NCBI GenBank assembly: GCA_009746045.1
Contig: RPFO01000076.1
Location: forward strand, 2,029,096 to 2,093,095
Reading direction: 5' to 3'
Length of the DNA: 64,000 nt
DNA from: Mesostigma viride
Lineage: Eukaryota; Streptophyta; Mesostigmatophyceae; Mesostigmatales; Mesostigmataceae
The translations under genes and the position numbers were made by a program. Shown in pieces: positions 30,073 to 42,300 of the stretch; position 1 is the first letter of the stretch, and every line of letters starts with the position of its first letter. The notes below the pieces were generated by a model. That model ran no database searches and was not told the DNA's origin. It saw nothing but the letters and a program-made list of their open reading frames with translations.

Positions 30073-31458
30073 CACGGGCCGCCCCACGGTGACCCCAAGG
30101 ACTGCAAGCGGCCTCCTTACGGCAAGAAGTGTGAGTTACCCTCTCATGCTGGCTTGAGTGTGCCTGCTTCACCTCTTTCATCTGCATGCCCCACTGTCAG
30201 AGCAGTGAGCAGTTCTGGAAAGGTGCTACAGCTGGTTTCAGAAGATTACGTCTCTAAACCAACCTTCACATCTATGGTTCCCAAGGTGTGCAGAGTGTCC
30301 CCATCAGAGGATGCTCATATCAGTATTCAGGAGCTTGCTTTGCAGTTGCACTTCCTTTATGGGCATGAGGTGAGTGCAGAGGTGGTGGCAGCAGCAATAG
30401 GGGGGGCAGCACTCAGACGTGCTTGCCAGGTGGTCAGATCACACTGCCAGCATTGTCAGTTCAATGCACCCAAACCCCCTAAGTGGCATGTAGCTACCCC
30501 ACCTAAGTGCAAGGGCAGGGTGGTAGGAGATGTCTTTCATATAAAAGGACAATCTTACTTGGCACTTAAAGATGCATGGTCACGGTACACAACCATTGAA
30601 CCATTACTTGGAATGGACAAAACACAGTTGCTCAGGGCTCTCTTGATTGCTCAGGCCAGGTACTACCCTGTGGAGGCATTATTACTGGATCAACAGTTCA
30701 CGTGTCTTGCCAATGAACCAGGGTGTGAGTCTATTGATCTGGCTGGGCTAGAAGATCATGAGAGGCAAGGCATCATTGAAAGGGCCATCAGGTCCATTAA
30801 AACCCTTGTAGCCAAGGAAGATGGTAATCTGCTGGCTGACAGTGGGTCATATGCTGACCGAGCTCTGTGGTCCACCAGGCTGTGCCAAGCCCTCAACAGG
30901 AGGCCACTCATGAAAACCCCACAAGGGGTGATCATTACACCAGATGGATTGCATGCAGGCATTTATCCACCTGAGGTACTAGCCCTATACAATGCACAGC
31001 GAGCACATACAGCTAGCAGGTTAGCTGTCAAGGATGCAAAGCATCCACGTCCCACCTTCAGAGAAGGGGATCAGGTCCTATTATACAAGGAGTCGGGACT
31101 AGGCAAGGTGGGTACCTGGCATGGGCCAGCCACCATCCTAAAGTTTAATACCACTGGCAGGACAGTGCTGGTTAAACAAAATGACACGGGAAAGATTCAC
31201 AGGTGTTCACCTCACAGGATGAAATTGTATTTTCCAACTGTGTCAGACGTGGCAGAGGAGGAAGAGCTGTTGGCCGACAGCCCTGTACAGTTGCCTGGCA
31301 TCCCAGCGTTGCCCAGTGAGTGGTTGTTTGGAACACCCACTGGTGAGTGTGCGAGCCACACCCACTGTGACACCCAGGTCACCCTTGATGATTGTAGGCA
31401 GTCACTGCAGGCTTGGTTGGCCCCCTGCAGCAGAGGGTTACAATGGCAAAACAGGTGA
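30073..31458 (+). CDS. pol: Integrase region of element B gag-pol
   Basis: Continues the gag frame with no stop in between apart from P1. A zinc region with LHFLYGHE (near 30350) and CQHC (near 30448) precedes the core: GDVFHIKGQSYLALKDAWSR (first Asp near 30528), LLLDQQF (second Asp near 30690) and HERQGIIERAIRSIK (Glu near 30778). A basic C-terminal domain follows, with FREGDQVLLYKESGLGKVG near 31060 that resembles an integrase SH3-like tail. It would insert the DNA copy. The frame ends at TGA 31456-31458. The protease continues in the +1 frame, so an indel probably lies in the CCCCC run near 31420-31425. Confidence 0.85.
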   Translation, partial: HGPPHGDPKDCKRPPYGKKCELPSHAGLSVPASPLSSACPTVRAVSSSGKVLQLVSEDYVSKPTFTSMVPKVCRVSPSEDAHISIQELALQLHFLYGHEVSAEVVAAAIGGAALRRACQVVRSHCQHCQFNAPKPPKWHVATPPKCKGRVVGDVFHIKGQSYLALKDAWSRYTTIEPLLGMDKTQLLRALLIAQARYYPVEALLLDQQFTCLANEPGCESIDLAGLEDHERQGIIERAIRSIKTLVAKEDGNLLADSGSYADRALWSTRLCQALNRRPLMKTPQGVIITPDGLHAGIYPPEVLALYNAQRAHTASRLAVKDAKHPRPTFREGDQVLLYKESGLGKVGTWHGPATILKFNTTGRTVLVKQNDTGKIHRCSPHRMKLYFPTVSDVAEEEELLADSPVQLPGIPALPSEWLFGTPTGECASHTHCDTQVTLDDCRQSLQAWLAPCSRGLQWQNR

Positions 31459-32458
31459 GCAGCAACCTCTCACCTCTTCAATTGTGAACACAGCTCAGCC
31501 ACTAGCTGCATCTTCCAAACGCAGCCTAGCAGAAGCTGTTCGCATTTTACAGTCAGCTCATCGAGCTAAAGCTCAAACTGCTGCAGGATCAGCTAAGGTG
31601 GGGAAGGTTGGGCAGAATGACAATAGCCCATTTACGGTTGCAGTGGACACACAAGCCCAGGTCAGCATTATCAGTGCACTGGCTGTGCCCCATATGCCTT
31701 TGGAACCTTCACCCTGGCACCATGTGGCTGATTTCTCAGGGCAGTCATCCCTCAAGGTACAAGGTCAGGTCATGTTGACTATACTTGGTATCCCCACACC
31801 TTTTCAGGTATTGGAAGGTTATAAAGGTAATGCTTTGTTGGGGGATCCTTTTCTATCTTACCCGGGTGTCATTATTTCCAGTAGTAGACTATCCATCCAG
31901 GACCTGGGTGGTGTTGATCTGAATCATTTCAAAATTTCCCTTCAAAAACTTCTTAACACCAACATTGCTTCTGTAAAATTTGCTACCCCCAAGTATGCCC
32001 CAGGGCAAGAACCTTGTGTGGCAGACTTGGTTCATAACCAAAAACTTCATCCCACCTCCTTTGGATTGGGCAAGCATGATGTGGCTAAAATGTCTCCTCT
32101 TTCTTATGAACAGATAGAGCAAGATTGTCGCACACACATAGGTTTCCTAAAATGGGTGGAGGCCTTCAACAAGGCCAGGGAAGAATGGGTAGTGCCAGAT
32201 CCTCTTAGCCCCTCTCACACTCCACCTGTCACACCTATTGACAAAAAGCCTGCAGGGTGCAAGCACTTGCGCCTGAAGTTTGTGTGTAAACATAAGCCAG
32301 CAGCAGATGGGTCAGTCATTTTCCATGCTAGACCTTGTGTGACAGAGTTCAAGGGCACCACTGATCTGACAGAGGCAGAGTTGTACACGCCAGGCATTCA
32401 GCAAACCTCCTTAAAAATCTTGCTGTCTGTCTTTGTGGGTCATCTCAATGACGGGGAT
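31425..32458 (+). pseudogene. pol: Protease and N-terminal RT of element B (cut by P2)
   Basis: In the +1 frame relative to integrase. The aspartic protease is marked by FTVAVDTQAQVSI (catalytic Asp near 31649), VADFSGQSSLKVQGQV and ALLGDPFLSYPG (near 31850). The start of reverse transcriptase follows, with HARPCVTEFKGTTDL and ELYTPGIQQTSLKIL (near 32380). P2 enters after GAC GGG GAT (32458); without P2 and one GGGAT copy the frame runs on at 33180. Confidence 0.83.
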
Positions 32459-33174
32459 AGTTAAGTAATGCAATACGCATTACTTTTGCATACTTGCAAG
32501 TATGCAAAAGTAATGCGTATTGCATTACTTAACTAAAATTGGGCCGCGTGGGGAAATCCGGCGTTCCGCACACACCGCTCGTTACCGAGGTGACTCGATT
32601 AATTACGACTCGGCTATTCCCAGCCTCGCGCCGTAATTCCTATTTCGACTTGGCCTACCCGGCCTCCGCCAAACATAGAAATCCACAAATATTTCGACTC
32701 GGCCTCCCAGGCCTACCCGCCGCAAATATTTCCGTGCCTCCGAGAGGATTCGAACCCGGTACCCCAGGAGCGAACGCCAATCTTAGTTAAGTAACTAAGA
32801 TGCATACTTGCAAGTATGCAAAAGTAATGCGTATTGCATTACTTAACTAAGATTGGCGTTCGCTCCTGGGGTACCGGGTTCGAATCCTCTCGGAGGCACG
32901 GAAATATTTGCGGCGGGTAGGCCTGGGAGGCCGAGTCGAAATATTTGTGGATTTCTATGTTTGGCGGAGGCCGGGTAGGCCAAGTCGAAATAGGAATTAC
33001 GGCGTGAGGCTGGGAATAGCCGAGTCGTAATTAATCGAGTCACCTCGGTAACGAGCGGTGTGTGCGGAACGCCGGATTTCCCCACGCGGCCCAATTTTAG
33101 TTAAGTAATGCAATACGCATTACTTTTGCATACTTGCAAGTATGCAAAAGTAATGCGTATTGCATTACTTAACT
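32459..33174. mobile_element. Palindrome-terminated foldback element P2 (716 bp)
   Basis: The target duplication GGGAT is exact (32454-32458, 33175-33179). Both ends are the same perfect 76-bp palindrome (32459-32534, 33099-33174), beginning AGTTAAGT and ending ACTTAACT. Between them a 250-bp segment and its inverted copy flank a damaged central copy of the palindrome (about 32784-32850). The two arms encode identical 83-residue frames on opposite strands, showing near-perfect inversion. Each arm has GGTTCGAATCC, like a tRNA B-box. It carries no protein gene that I credit. Confidence 0.88.
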
Positions 33175-33179
33175 GGGAT

Positions 33180-34364
33180 GACTATGTATGTAAGGCTACA
33201 GACATTAAAAGGGCCTTCCTGAAAGGCTCACCTGAGATAGCACAACAAGTGTGGCATGGTCAGGTGTATGTGGTCTCCACACCAAGAGTTTGGGCAAAAC
33301 ACATCCCTCAGCAGTACCTGAAAGCTAACATAGGTGTTGAAGGGCTGCAATCAGCTCCTCGCATTTTCAGGATGTCAGCTCAGGCTGTGTTTGAAAAGCT
33401 AGGGGCTAGATATGATGACATAGACCCTTGCTTCTTTGTGGTCCCACACCCTCATGGCATACTCACCTTTGTGTGGCATGGGGATGATCAGCTGATTGCT
33501 GGGCCAAGGCGTGCTGTAGATGAGTTTATACAACAAGTGTCTCAGCATTTTGAAATTGGCAAGCAAGTAGAGCTGGGCACCACTGCCATAAAATTTTGTG
33601 GCACAATGTTACAACTCCAGCAGCAGCAAAACCAGTGGGTGTGTGCACTTTACTCTCCCAATGATTACATGCACAGCTGCTTGGAGGTTTTGCAAACCAA
33701 AATCAAACCTGGAGCCTGTCCCACCATTAGAGGCAAGCTGGGGTGGTTGTGCTCAACTTGTGCACCTCACCTGGCTGTGGTTAGCAGAGTTGATGATGAT
33801 GTCTTGATGCAAGTAGGTCACAAAGCCATCACCAAAACTCTCCAGGAAGGCCCTCCCCTTATCTTGCACTCCTTGGATCTCCACAAAACCATTCACATCC
33901 AAGCTATGATGGATAGTTCCATAGAGTCCAGGCAGATTACCAAGTTGCAGGCAAGGGAGTCAGGCTTGTATTTTGTGCAGAATGATGATGCACCATTGTC
34001 TCTCATTTCATGGTACAGCCGGTTGCATAGACGCAAGGCTGTCAGCAGCAATGCTGCTGAGTGCAGGGCAGTGGTGTCAGCAGTGCTTCATGCCAGGTAC
34101 TTGAATCATGTGCTGGTTTGGTTGCAGATGCAAGCAGGCAGCAATGCTGGGGTGGTGGCACATTTGCTCACTGACAGTCAGTCAGTCCTCAGTTTCCTTG
34201 CTAACCCCTATGCTGTGCACACTGATCTTGACTGGGTGGTCCTTAAACAGGAGTCCACCTACTGGGAGTCCACCCGTCACGTGGAGGACAAACACAACGC
34301 TGCTGATGCACTCACTAAAGTGCCTCAGCAGGCAGCTGAACAATATCAGCTGTTGTACCACTAG
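33180..34364 (+). pseudogene. pol: RT and RNase H of element B, C-terminal part
   Basis: Carries DIKRAFLKGSPEIAQ (33207), GVEGLQSAPRIF (33340), FVWHGDDQLIAG (33470; HGDD for YxDD) and the RNase H motifs MMDSSIESRQITK (33905), SSNAAECRAVV (34050), TDSQSVLSFL (34173) and ADALTKV (34308). The TAG at 34362-34364 is created by the LTR of element D. Beyond D, the original frame continues at 53336-53388 with LMNP, matching LMDP or LMNA near the end of pol in A, C and D, then TAG. D therefore removed about the last 17 residues. Confidence 0.87.
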
Positions 34365-34783
34365 TTGAGAGAGAGTTGCCCTGAATTCCGCCATGGTTCT
34401 TGCAGGAATGTTGCCTTTATTAAAAATAAGGAACACAGACGTAAGTCACGTCACTTCCAAGACTGCACGCAGCACAGACGACAGGGTCGCAGTGCCAAGA
34501 GAACGTGCACGCAAGAACTAGCGTCCCGGTGCTACCAAGTCACACATATAGGATGCTAGGGACGCGTCCAAGTATTCAGCTGCACTGTCACAGCTGAACT
34601 ATCAATCAATTGATTACACAGACTCTGGCACGCCTTTGGCGCGCAGATCTATCAATTGTCCATACGGCTAGTCCTGTGGACCTATCCGTACACTGCTCAG
34701 CATCAATTGTCTCATAGGTCCTGGCGCGCTACAGCACGCCTACCTATCAATTGACCATCAAGTCCTGTACAAGTCCTGTCAAC
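34363..34783 (-). repeat. 3' LTR of element D, part 1
   Basis: 421 bp matching 52717-53137 of the 5' LTR. It ends in TCAAC, the G target site; the rest of this LTR is 45906-46098. Confidence 0.93.
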
Positions 34784-35357
34784 TGTTACGTCCTGGCTCG
34801 ACTCTATCCCAAACACCTCGCCTAACCTGACCTAAACTAGTGATGAGGCACCTACCTAGGAGTGAGGAGCTATATTGGCTTTAAGACCTAGGACGCGACG
34901 ACGCTGCTTCTCAATGCATTCCCTTATAATACGCCATATACCGAATAAAACCAGGGTACTACGAAGGAAACACAACTACACTGCCGTGACCCAAGCCTAT
35001 ATGTGTTAATTCATTTAACACACGCCGAGTGCCATTCACGAAGGACAACTGCTGCATAAATGATCGCCGACAGGCGTGTATGCTCGGGCCGACATCGACC
35101 CTCGCCCACAGGACCAACGCACGTCCACAAGGTTCACACGCAGGATAAAAGGACCACTACTAAAGTACGCAGCGCGGCGCGACTGCACCGAACCACCATA
35201 CTGTACAATTGCCACGTCACAAGGCCCGGTACCGACCGGCCAAAAGGTCCTTACTACACGTAAGCCTAGGAAAGTCAGCGAACTGCTCCGGAATGGCTGA
35301 GGCAACAAGGGACCTAATTTACGTCCGTAACAACAACAAAAGTTACGCGACGTAACA
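34784..35357 (-). repeat. 3' LTR of gypsy element G
   Basis: Nearly identical to 45327-45900; one difference noticed (A at about 35260 versus T at about 45801). Confidence 0.94.
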
Positions 35358-35726
35358 CCTCCCCCCCACAAAGGTAGGGAGCCCTCTCCCTACGCACAGG
35401 GAGGAAACCAAGGGATAGGAAACCTAATGCACCCAGCACACACCAACACAATCGGCATGCCATCCAAGATACAAAGCACCAACGTATTAACTCGGTCTCC
35501 ACCACCACGCCGGGAGGTGTAGGGTTAACCAGCACCAAGCCTGGTGGTAGGTTCCCCTAACTGCCTGGAACAGAGTCCTTGCCGGGGGGAACGGCACTGG
35601 GCAGGACACACAGAGTAAACAAATCAGTACCAAGGACCAAGAACGACCAATCAACTGGCCAGAATATGAGGGCGACTCTATATACCGGAGGGACAACACC
35701 CTCAGGTCGGGCCTAAGGCCCTCTAT

Positions 35727-37640
35727 CTAGTTGCCATCAGTCTGGTAAGTGCCACGCGAGGCCAGCAGAACATCCAGATACGCCTGGTAGTGGGCCACAT
35801 CATCGGCATTGTCATGCCTATCTACAGTGAGGAAAACATCGGCCCACACGCCATCAGGAAAAAGACCCAGAAAGGCCCAGTAATACCTATGCTGCGTAAG
35901 AACGACCTGGCCACGGGCCCAGTCCAGGAAACCACAGGCAAAGAGGCGTAGGAAAGGCTCTACCGCGATCAAGCAGAGAGCCCGCAGGAGTAGGCGATGG
36001 TACCGGATCCGAGAGCGCAAACCCGTCGGGAAGAACAGATCTATACCATGGGCTCCACGTCAGACGGCCACATCCGGATGTGCCGAACCTCACGGAAGCG
36101 CCACCGACGGGCACACTGTCGCGACCCGAACGTCTCGAGGTAGTCGCTAGCCCGAGGAGGGGGATGGCCACGGGAGTCCAGACCCTGGCCCGGGATGGGC
36201 GCTAGACGACGGGCATCCCACTCTAGGATGGGCTGGAGAACCGTGCTGTACGTAGCACCCGGCACCGCAGGAAACTCTACCGTAAGGGCAGCTGAGGCCA
36301 TAATGCCCAGAGGCGGAGGGTAAGCCCACTGGAACCCACCGTAGGTGTCCAAGTCATTGTGACGCCTAGCCCAGCGATACAGAACACGCCGAACCAGGAT
36401 CTCGCCCTGGAACACAGGATCAGCTAAAATAACCATATCGAAAGGAGGCCGATCAGTCTCAATGGGTAGGCCACGGTCCCGCGGCGCCCGACACTCCTGG
36501 GAGAACCCGAGGGACATGGGCAAAATGGCAAGCTCGGCGGAGGCGCGCGGCAGGTCACACTGTCGGCAGGCGTGCGCAGACATACCGTACCCAAGGACAG
36601 GCGTGTCGCGCGACTCCGGCGTCGCATGCACCACAGAAGCGACCCGATCCCGATCGCCATCGGACAACTCCCGGAGGGAATCAGCAGCGCGGATGGCGCA
36701 AAAATCAGGGCCGCTGGCCCGAACAACCGCAGCCAAAGACCGCGGGGCCGAAGGGACGGGGGCCGAAGAAGGGGTAGGAACCGGCACAGACGCAGACGGC
36801 GCCGGTACAACAGGGGGTCGCGTCGGACCCGCTGCCGGAGGGGGTCGCGACGGACCCGCCACCGCAGCTGGCGCTCCGGTCTCCGGTGGCGGCGCACCCC
36901 CAGGCCACATGTTGAAAACAGGGCCCGTAGGGACAGGCAATCCGGCATACGACTGGTTACCATCCAAGCTCCAGTCGGGCACCTGAATCCTCTGCGGAGG
37001 ACCACCCTCCCAAAGCCTGGGAAGACCGCCCGGGTCGCTAAAGAAACCCCGCGATGGCGGCGCTGACGCTGTGGGCGGCCCGGAAGCGACGACGGCGGGC
37101 GCGGCCGCTGGGGCGGAAGACTCGCGCAGAGGCGCAGGTACGTCGGTAGCAGGCGCAGAGACAGCCGGAGGCGTAGGAGCCGCAGCAACAGAAGAAACCG
37201 CAGCTACCGAGGGCTCGCACAGCGCGGCGAAACCGTAGGCGCCGAGGCAACCGAAGGGGAAGGGGGCACAGATACAACAGACACCCCACCTGGCGTGGCT
37301 GGAGCATGCGCCTGGGCCGCCATGAAGGCCCCGAAAGCCGCGGTCAGGGACTGGATCTGTGCCTGCATCGCAGAAACAGTCGACGAGAGAGGATCAGGCT
37401 CACGATCCGAGCCCAAAGGGGTAGGCTCCACCGACGCGCGCCGGGTCGACCGTGGTGAAGACGGGACAGGGGAAGGAGCCGACACTGAGGAAGAGGACGC
37501 TGCAGGGGAGGCCGAATACTCTGGCGTGTACTGTGCCTCGACTGGTGCGTCCGTAGGGGAAGGGTCGCCAAATGCTACTCCCGCTGTCTGGTCCGCGATC
37601 TCCATGAACTCGACCGCCCGTAGGAGGTCACAGGGGTTGT
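35727..37640 (-). pseudogene. Unrecognised 3' ORF of element G in place of the integrase core
   Basis: After the integrase zinc region the sequence changes to an unrelated coding stretch: an acidic start (LPGEGEADIDDNPCDLL near 37650), Pro/Ala/Ser-rich disordered parts (37605-37204; 36982-36700), then a folded-looking region to 36041 and 36020-35727 (e.g. DMVILADPVFQGEILVRR and HRYYWAFLGLFPDG). Frames change near 37190, 36990 and 36040, so it is decayed. No DDE core, chromodomain or membrane segment is seen. It may be a gag-type gene of another element joined by recombination, or an extra 3' gene. Function unknown. Confidence 0.5.
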
Positions 37641-40600
37641 CATCTATATCTGCCTCGCCCTCGCCCGGAAGCCTGAGGGGAACACCTCCAGTAGTAAGAG
37701 CGGGCTACTAGGTCCCGTACCCGTTTACCACCCTGATGAGCAGCTAAGTCATGCAACTCAAAGAGCAAGGAGGAGCGACAGATAGGAGGGACATACAGGC
37801 GCCATTGAGGGGGAGAATCTGCTATTTGCACATATAAAAACCCACCTACAAATTTACAAGGGTGCTTGCCTAATTGTTGGGGAAGGGCTGCAATGGCAGC
37901 TAAAGCTTCCGGCTCAGTGGCCGTAAATCTACTAATAAGGCGTTCAAGATCAGAGGTAGGCATCGCTACAGAGGTATCCAGAACAGGTTTAAAGAGGTCT
38001 CCTACCGCCTTGCGAAAGAGAAGGGGAGGTCCTAGAGGGACTATGTTATCATAAGACTTTCCTGACCTAGTCGCTATATGGCTAAGCGGTATGGAAATTT
38101 TATTTTTCCCCTCCCCCCCCACCGAGACCACAGGAAGGGCCTCACACGGGAGAGAGAGTACTACGTGAGAAAGGAGATCAGGCATGCGAACAGCAGTATG
38201 AAAGAGATAGGCATAGGATTCATCATCAGGTAGTTCACCATAAGGGGTTACACCCATAGTAGTAGGAACTAGAGTAGTATTGAGAACATCCAGGTCCTCG
38301 AAAAAGGAGTAATCTGCGCGACGGGAGAGTGCATCTGGTACTATGTTATCTACACCCTGAACATACTGAAGTTTAAAAGGGGAAAACTGTGCTAAAAACT
38401 CCATCCAGCGCGCTTGACGAGGGGTAAGGTTGGGTTGGGAGAGAAGATGGGTAAGGGGACGGTGATCCGTTTGGATAACTAATCTATAAGGATCTATCTC
38501 ACAGGGTTCATTCAGGCAGACATCAAATTGAGCACCTTTAAGAAAGTGCTGCCACGCGTGGCAACAATACACCACCGCTAACTCGTCGTCTGTCCCAACT
38601 CAGTCCTCACAGGAGGACTGAGTTGACAATTTTCAACCGCGTGTAGCGACTAGGTGGGGGGTCCATCCCAAATGTTTTGATGTGGATCTGGGGTGTACTA
38701 GATATCATTTTGTTGGCAAAAATACTGCATATGTGAAAACTTGACCCGAACACCTGAAAATTACACGGACGTTGGGCGCCCCTCGCGAATTTGCATTTTT
38801 CGGGATAAGAACGAGTGGGAAAAATTTAATCAAATCCTGGTGCATGAAGAAAAAATATAGGCATGTAAACAACATAGTTCTTGAAGCGTGGCAAAAAACT
38901 GGGCTCCATTTGGCCACTGCAACTGCCTGAAACAATTAAAAAACTCTCAGTCCTCAGGAGAGGAATGGGGCTTTTGCTAACTTTGCTAGCATGTAAGTGC
39001 GGTCATACTACATCACCGTGGCCACCAACCATCCCAATCAACTCATTTCCCTTCAAGCATTACAGGACAACACACTTGCATCATCATACTTCAGGTATAT
39101 CATACCTTATCATGTAGTGAGAGCCTATGCATGCATGTAGGGAATGGGCTTGGATACCTACCAACAAAGGGTTATGTTATAAGTGTCAACCACCAATATA
39201 ATGGGTAGGTTAAGCATATTTCCATTGTTTCAAACAACAATAGATATGGCTATAACTGTTTTGCCTTGCCATGATGTGGCCAACATAGTTGCTGGCACAT
39301 GATGGCAGTGGTTTGTCACCAAGACTTTTCACTCACCCGTAAAAGCTTGAATGCACCCTTGACGCAGCCCGTGGCCACACAATCATGCAGTATGAACGTA
39401 GCAAAAGAATAACTAACATCTATGAAGGTGTTTAAACCTGCACAGCTCCTAAAACCCTGCACAACTACACTGGGTTAAGGCAAATGCCTGCTAACATCAT
39501 CTGAAAAGGGGGTTTTAGAGAGGGGCAGGCAACGGTCAAGAAAGAGCATCAAGACTTGAACCTGACAACGCCTCGCAAGCTTAAACTCATGTACGAACAT
39601 CAAGGAACGAAGAGGCAACGATTATCCGGCTTTACCTGGCACGGCTGGCGTTACCTTGGCCCAGGCGGTGCCCGCAAAAGTGGCACTTTGCGGCACATAG
39701 ACCATGACGTGACAGAATGGTCGAGATCATCAAATCTATACTGTCACTCAATATATTCTAATGCAACTCATGTTAACATGTAGAAAGAAACCTATCAGCC
39801 ATTGAAATTGCGCCGGAAAGCAAGCGCAGTAATCAATTCCGTCGACCTGCCTTATCGCAGTTTTTTCCAGCAAGAACAGTGCCGACACTGGGTAAATCGC
39901 ATCCCCGCGAGCTAAAAATTGATTTATATCATCTTTAGGGCATTTTAAATCTATTTACTGAGTTTGGACGGCTAACTCGTCCGCAAACGTAAACTGCATG
40001 CATGGGCGCGAGCCGCCATGGCTAGGTCGTGCATTTCCGGAACTCGCGTTTCACGTGGAAAAGTACCCTTACCACCTGTACTTTGACCGTACAGTTAGCC
40101 GCGCATACCAAATCCAAAAAAATCCCAAAAATATGTCCAAGAAAGATCTTTTCACGTAGTATTTGAATAAATTTTGAGAGAATTTTTTTGTCAAACATTC
40201 TGACCGGGGCGAATTTTCTACGAAACCCAAAAACTCGGTCCTCTAGAGAGGACTGAGTTCAACTCAGTCCTCCGTAGAGGACCAGGGACAGACGACGAGC
40301 TAAGAGTTCCTGCTGGTGTACGGGATAGTTACGCTCCGCAGGGAGCATTGTCCTAGAGATATACTCAATTGGCTGTAAGCCCTGACCCTGATCCTGGAGA
40401 AGGACGCCCCCTATAGCTACCTTACTAGCGTCTGTAGCTACCACAAAGGGTTTAGTAGTATCCGGTAGGATGAGTACGGGAGGAGAGAGGAGTAGGGATT
40501 TTAGACACTGAAAAGCCGACTGACATTCACTACTCCAGGCAAAGGGGATATCCTTCTTTAATAAATGATTAACAGGGGCTGCTATAGTTGCGAAACGCGG

Positions 40601-41822
40601 GATAAAACGCCTATAGTAAGAGGCAATCCCTAGAAAACTACGTACACCTTTAACGTCGGTAGGGGTAGGCCATTCCTGAATTGACTTAGTTTTATCCGGG
40701 TCGGTAGCGACCCCGGCATCTGACAAAACGTGTCCTAAAAATGGTACACTCCTACCAGAACGAACTTTAGCACGGCGAGCCCACAAGGAATTTTCAGACA
40801 TTATTTCTAAGACTTTCTTTAAATCACGTAGGTGCGTTTCAAAATCAGGGGAGTAAATAAGGATATCATCTAAGTAAGCCTGAGCACAAGAACGATCGTG
40901 CTCAGATAAAGAAACAGAGGAGAAGGAAGGATCCTTTAAATCAGATGACACTTGGGGAAGGTGAGAATTACCCATAACAGGTCTAAGCACTTCATTCATT
41001 AACATTTGAAAAGAGGCAGGAGAGTTACAGAGTCTCATGGCCGCTACTCTAAACTGATAATGACCAAAAGGGGTAGCAAAGGCGGTTTTACGGCAATCCT
41101 CAGGCGCTATACGCAGTTGCCAAAAACCATCCGCACAATCCAATACTGTGAAACAAGTGGAACCTTTAACCTTATTAATTAAATATATCATCAATACGAG
41201 GTAGAGGGTATTTAGACTTCACAGTAATATCATTCAACTTCCTATAATCAGTAACTAGGCGAAACTTGCCATTTGGCTTAGGAACTAACAGGACACCAGC
41301 TGAGTAGGGGGAGTTACTAGGCTCTATCAATCCTGCTTCTAATAGTGACACTAAAATCTGTTTTAGTTCCTTTAACTCGGTAGGGCCCATTCTATACATC
41401 GGAGAGTGCGTAGGAACTGCACCGTCCTTAATAACTACACGGTGTAAAACAGAACGAGGAGGAGGATAAGAAGGACTCTTTTCTTCAAAAACTTTGGAGG
41501 AATCTATCACAGCCATGTATCTTACTATTTCGTTTTCAGTAAATCCCACTCCTATTGTATCCACTGGGTTTACATCTATATCCACACTATTATTAGTGAT
41601 AGGTATCTCCTGTACTTCTAACTGAAGGAACATACATAATAAATATCCATATTCCTTTAATTCAGATCGCAACTCATCATTGGACATTAATACTTCAGGT
41701 ATAGGTCTTACAGGAGGATCAACAGGTGTAGGAGGAGTAATATCTACCAAGGATAAATTTTCTACTCTATAATGACGTTCCGGTACCCAGTAGTAAGAGC
41801 TATCTGGAAACCAAATGACCAT
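37641..41822 (-). pseudogene. pol: pol of gypsy element G: RT, RNase H, integrase stub (interrupted by T2)
   Basis: Reverse transcriptase starts near 41600; the frame shifts near 41185. Motifs: [20 protein letters not shown] (41290), FTVLDCADGFWQLRI (41145), FGHYQFRVAAMRLCNSPASF (41080), AQAYLDDILIYS (near 40870; YLDD is the catalytic box), FLGHVLSDAGV (40740). RNase H: FVVATDASKVAIGGVLLQD (40450), then T2 interrupts after QQELL and coding resumes with TDHRPLTHLLSQ (38470) and NIVPDALSRR (38330). An integrase zinc-binding stretch (ELHDLAAHQGG, DLVARSYYW near 37710) follows, but the catalytic DDE core is absent. Confidence 0.88.
38582..40299. mobile_element. TIR transposon T2, second copy of T1
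   Basis: 1718 bp with the same CTCGTCGTCTGTC ends and subterminal hairpins as T1, in the opposite orientation. Flanked by CTAA at 38578-38581 and 40300-40303. Excision with one CTAA left restores the RNase H frame of gypsy G (codons CTC TTA GCG on its strand). It lacks the nested TTAA element of T1 and shows that site empty near 38936-38942. No protein gene is recognised. Confidence 0.92.
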
Positions 41823-41839
41823 GGTAACATAATTAATAG

Positions 41840-42175
41840 TAATCTTATTATCCTGGTGCCAATCTAATCCTAGTAATACATCAGCGGTAGTGATAGGGCC
41901 TATATAGTGGCCGTCAGGTTGACAGTACGTCCTTGTATGACCAGGGGAAGGGACACCGTACCCGGGGAATGACTGGTGCGACCGTCAGCATAATGGACAG
42001 TGACAGGCTTGGTGTGAGGGATAGGGACTAGTCCTAAACGCCTAACTAGGGCCTCGCTCACAAAGGAGCTAGCCGCACCGCTATCCACTAACACACAGAC
42101 ATTCAAAAGTTCATCAGCATGCAAGAAGGGGTCTACAACAGTGTGGGGAACGGTTAAGCCACCATTCAAAAACAT
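41840..42175 (-). pseudogene. Aspartic protease of gypsy element G
   Basis: The frame 42175-41900 has LVDSGAASSFVS, with the D-S-G-A catalytic motif, and [11 protein letters not shown]. The flap and distal part (LLGLDWH near 41865) continue in another frame after an indel near 41905. It would process the Gag-Pol polyprotein. It lies between gag and RT, the standard Ty3/gypsy order. Confidence 0.8.
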
Positions 42176-42300
42176 AAGAGGACGAACACGTAAGGGTAGG
42201 GATGATTCAGCTCCTACAGAAGTTATGAAAACAGGCAGGCAAAAATTATTATCTGGGGTACTATCTAAGGACCTGTCCAGGTTACCCCCGGCTGACAGGC

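Noticed and set aside
32740-32770. A tRNA gene or pseudogene in the P2 arms
   Set aside because: GGTTCGAATCC is present, but the T-stem has mismatches and no cloverleaf can be drawn.
32539-33094. Two identical 83-residue proteins on opposite strands
   Set aside because: They are the two inverted arms of P2, not conserved genes.
35036-35371. ORFs repeated at 35036-35371 and 45579-45959
   Set aside because: Shadows of the duplicated gypsy LTR.
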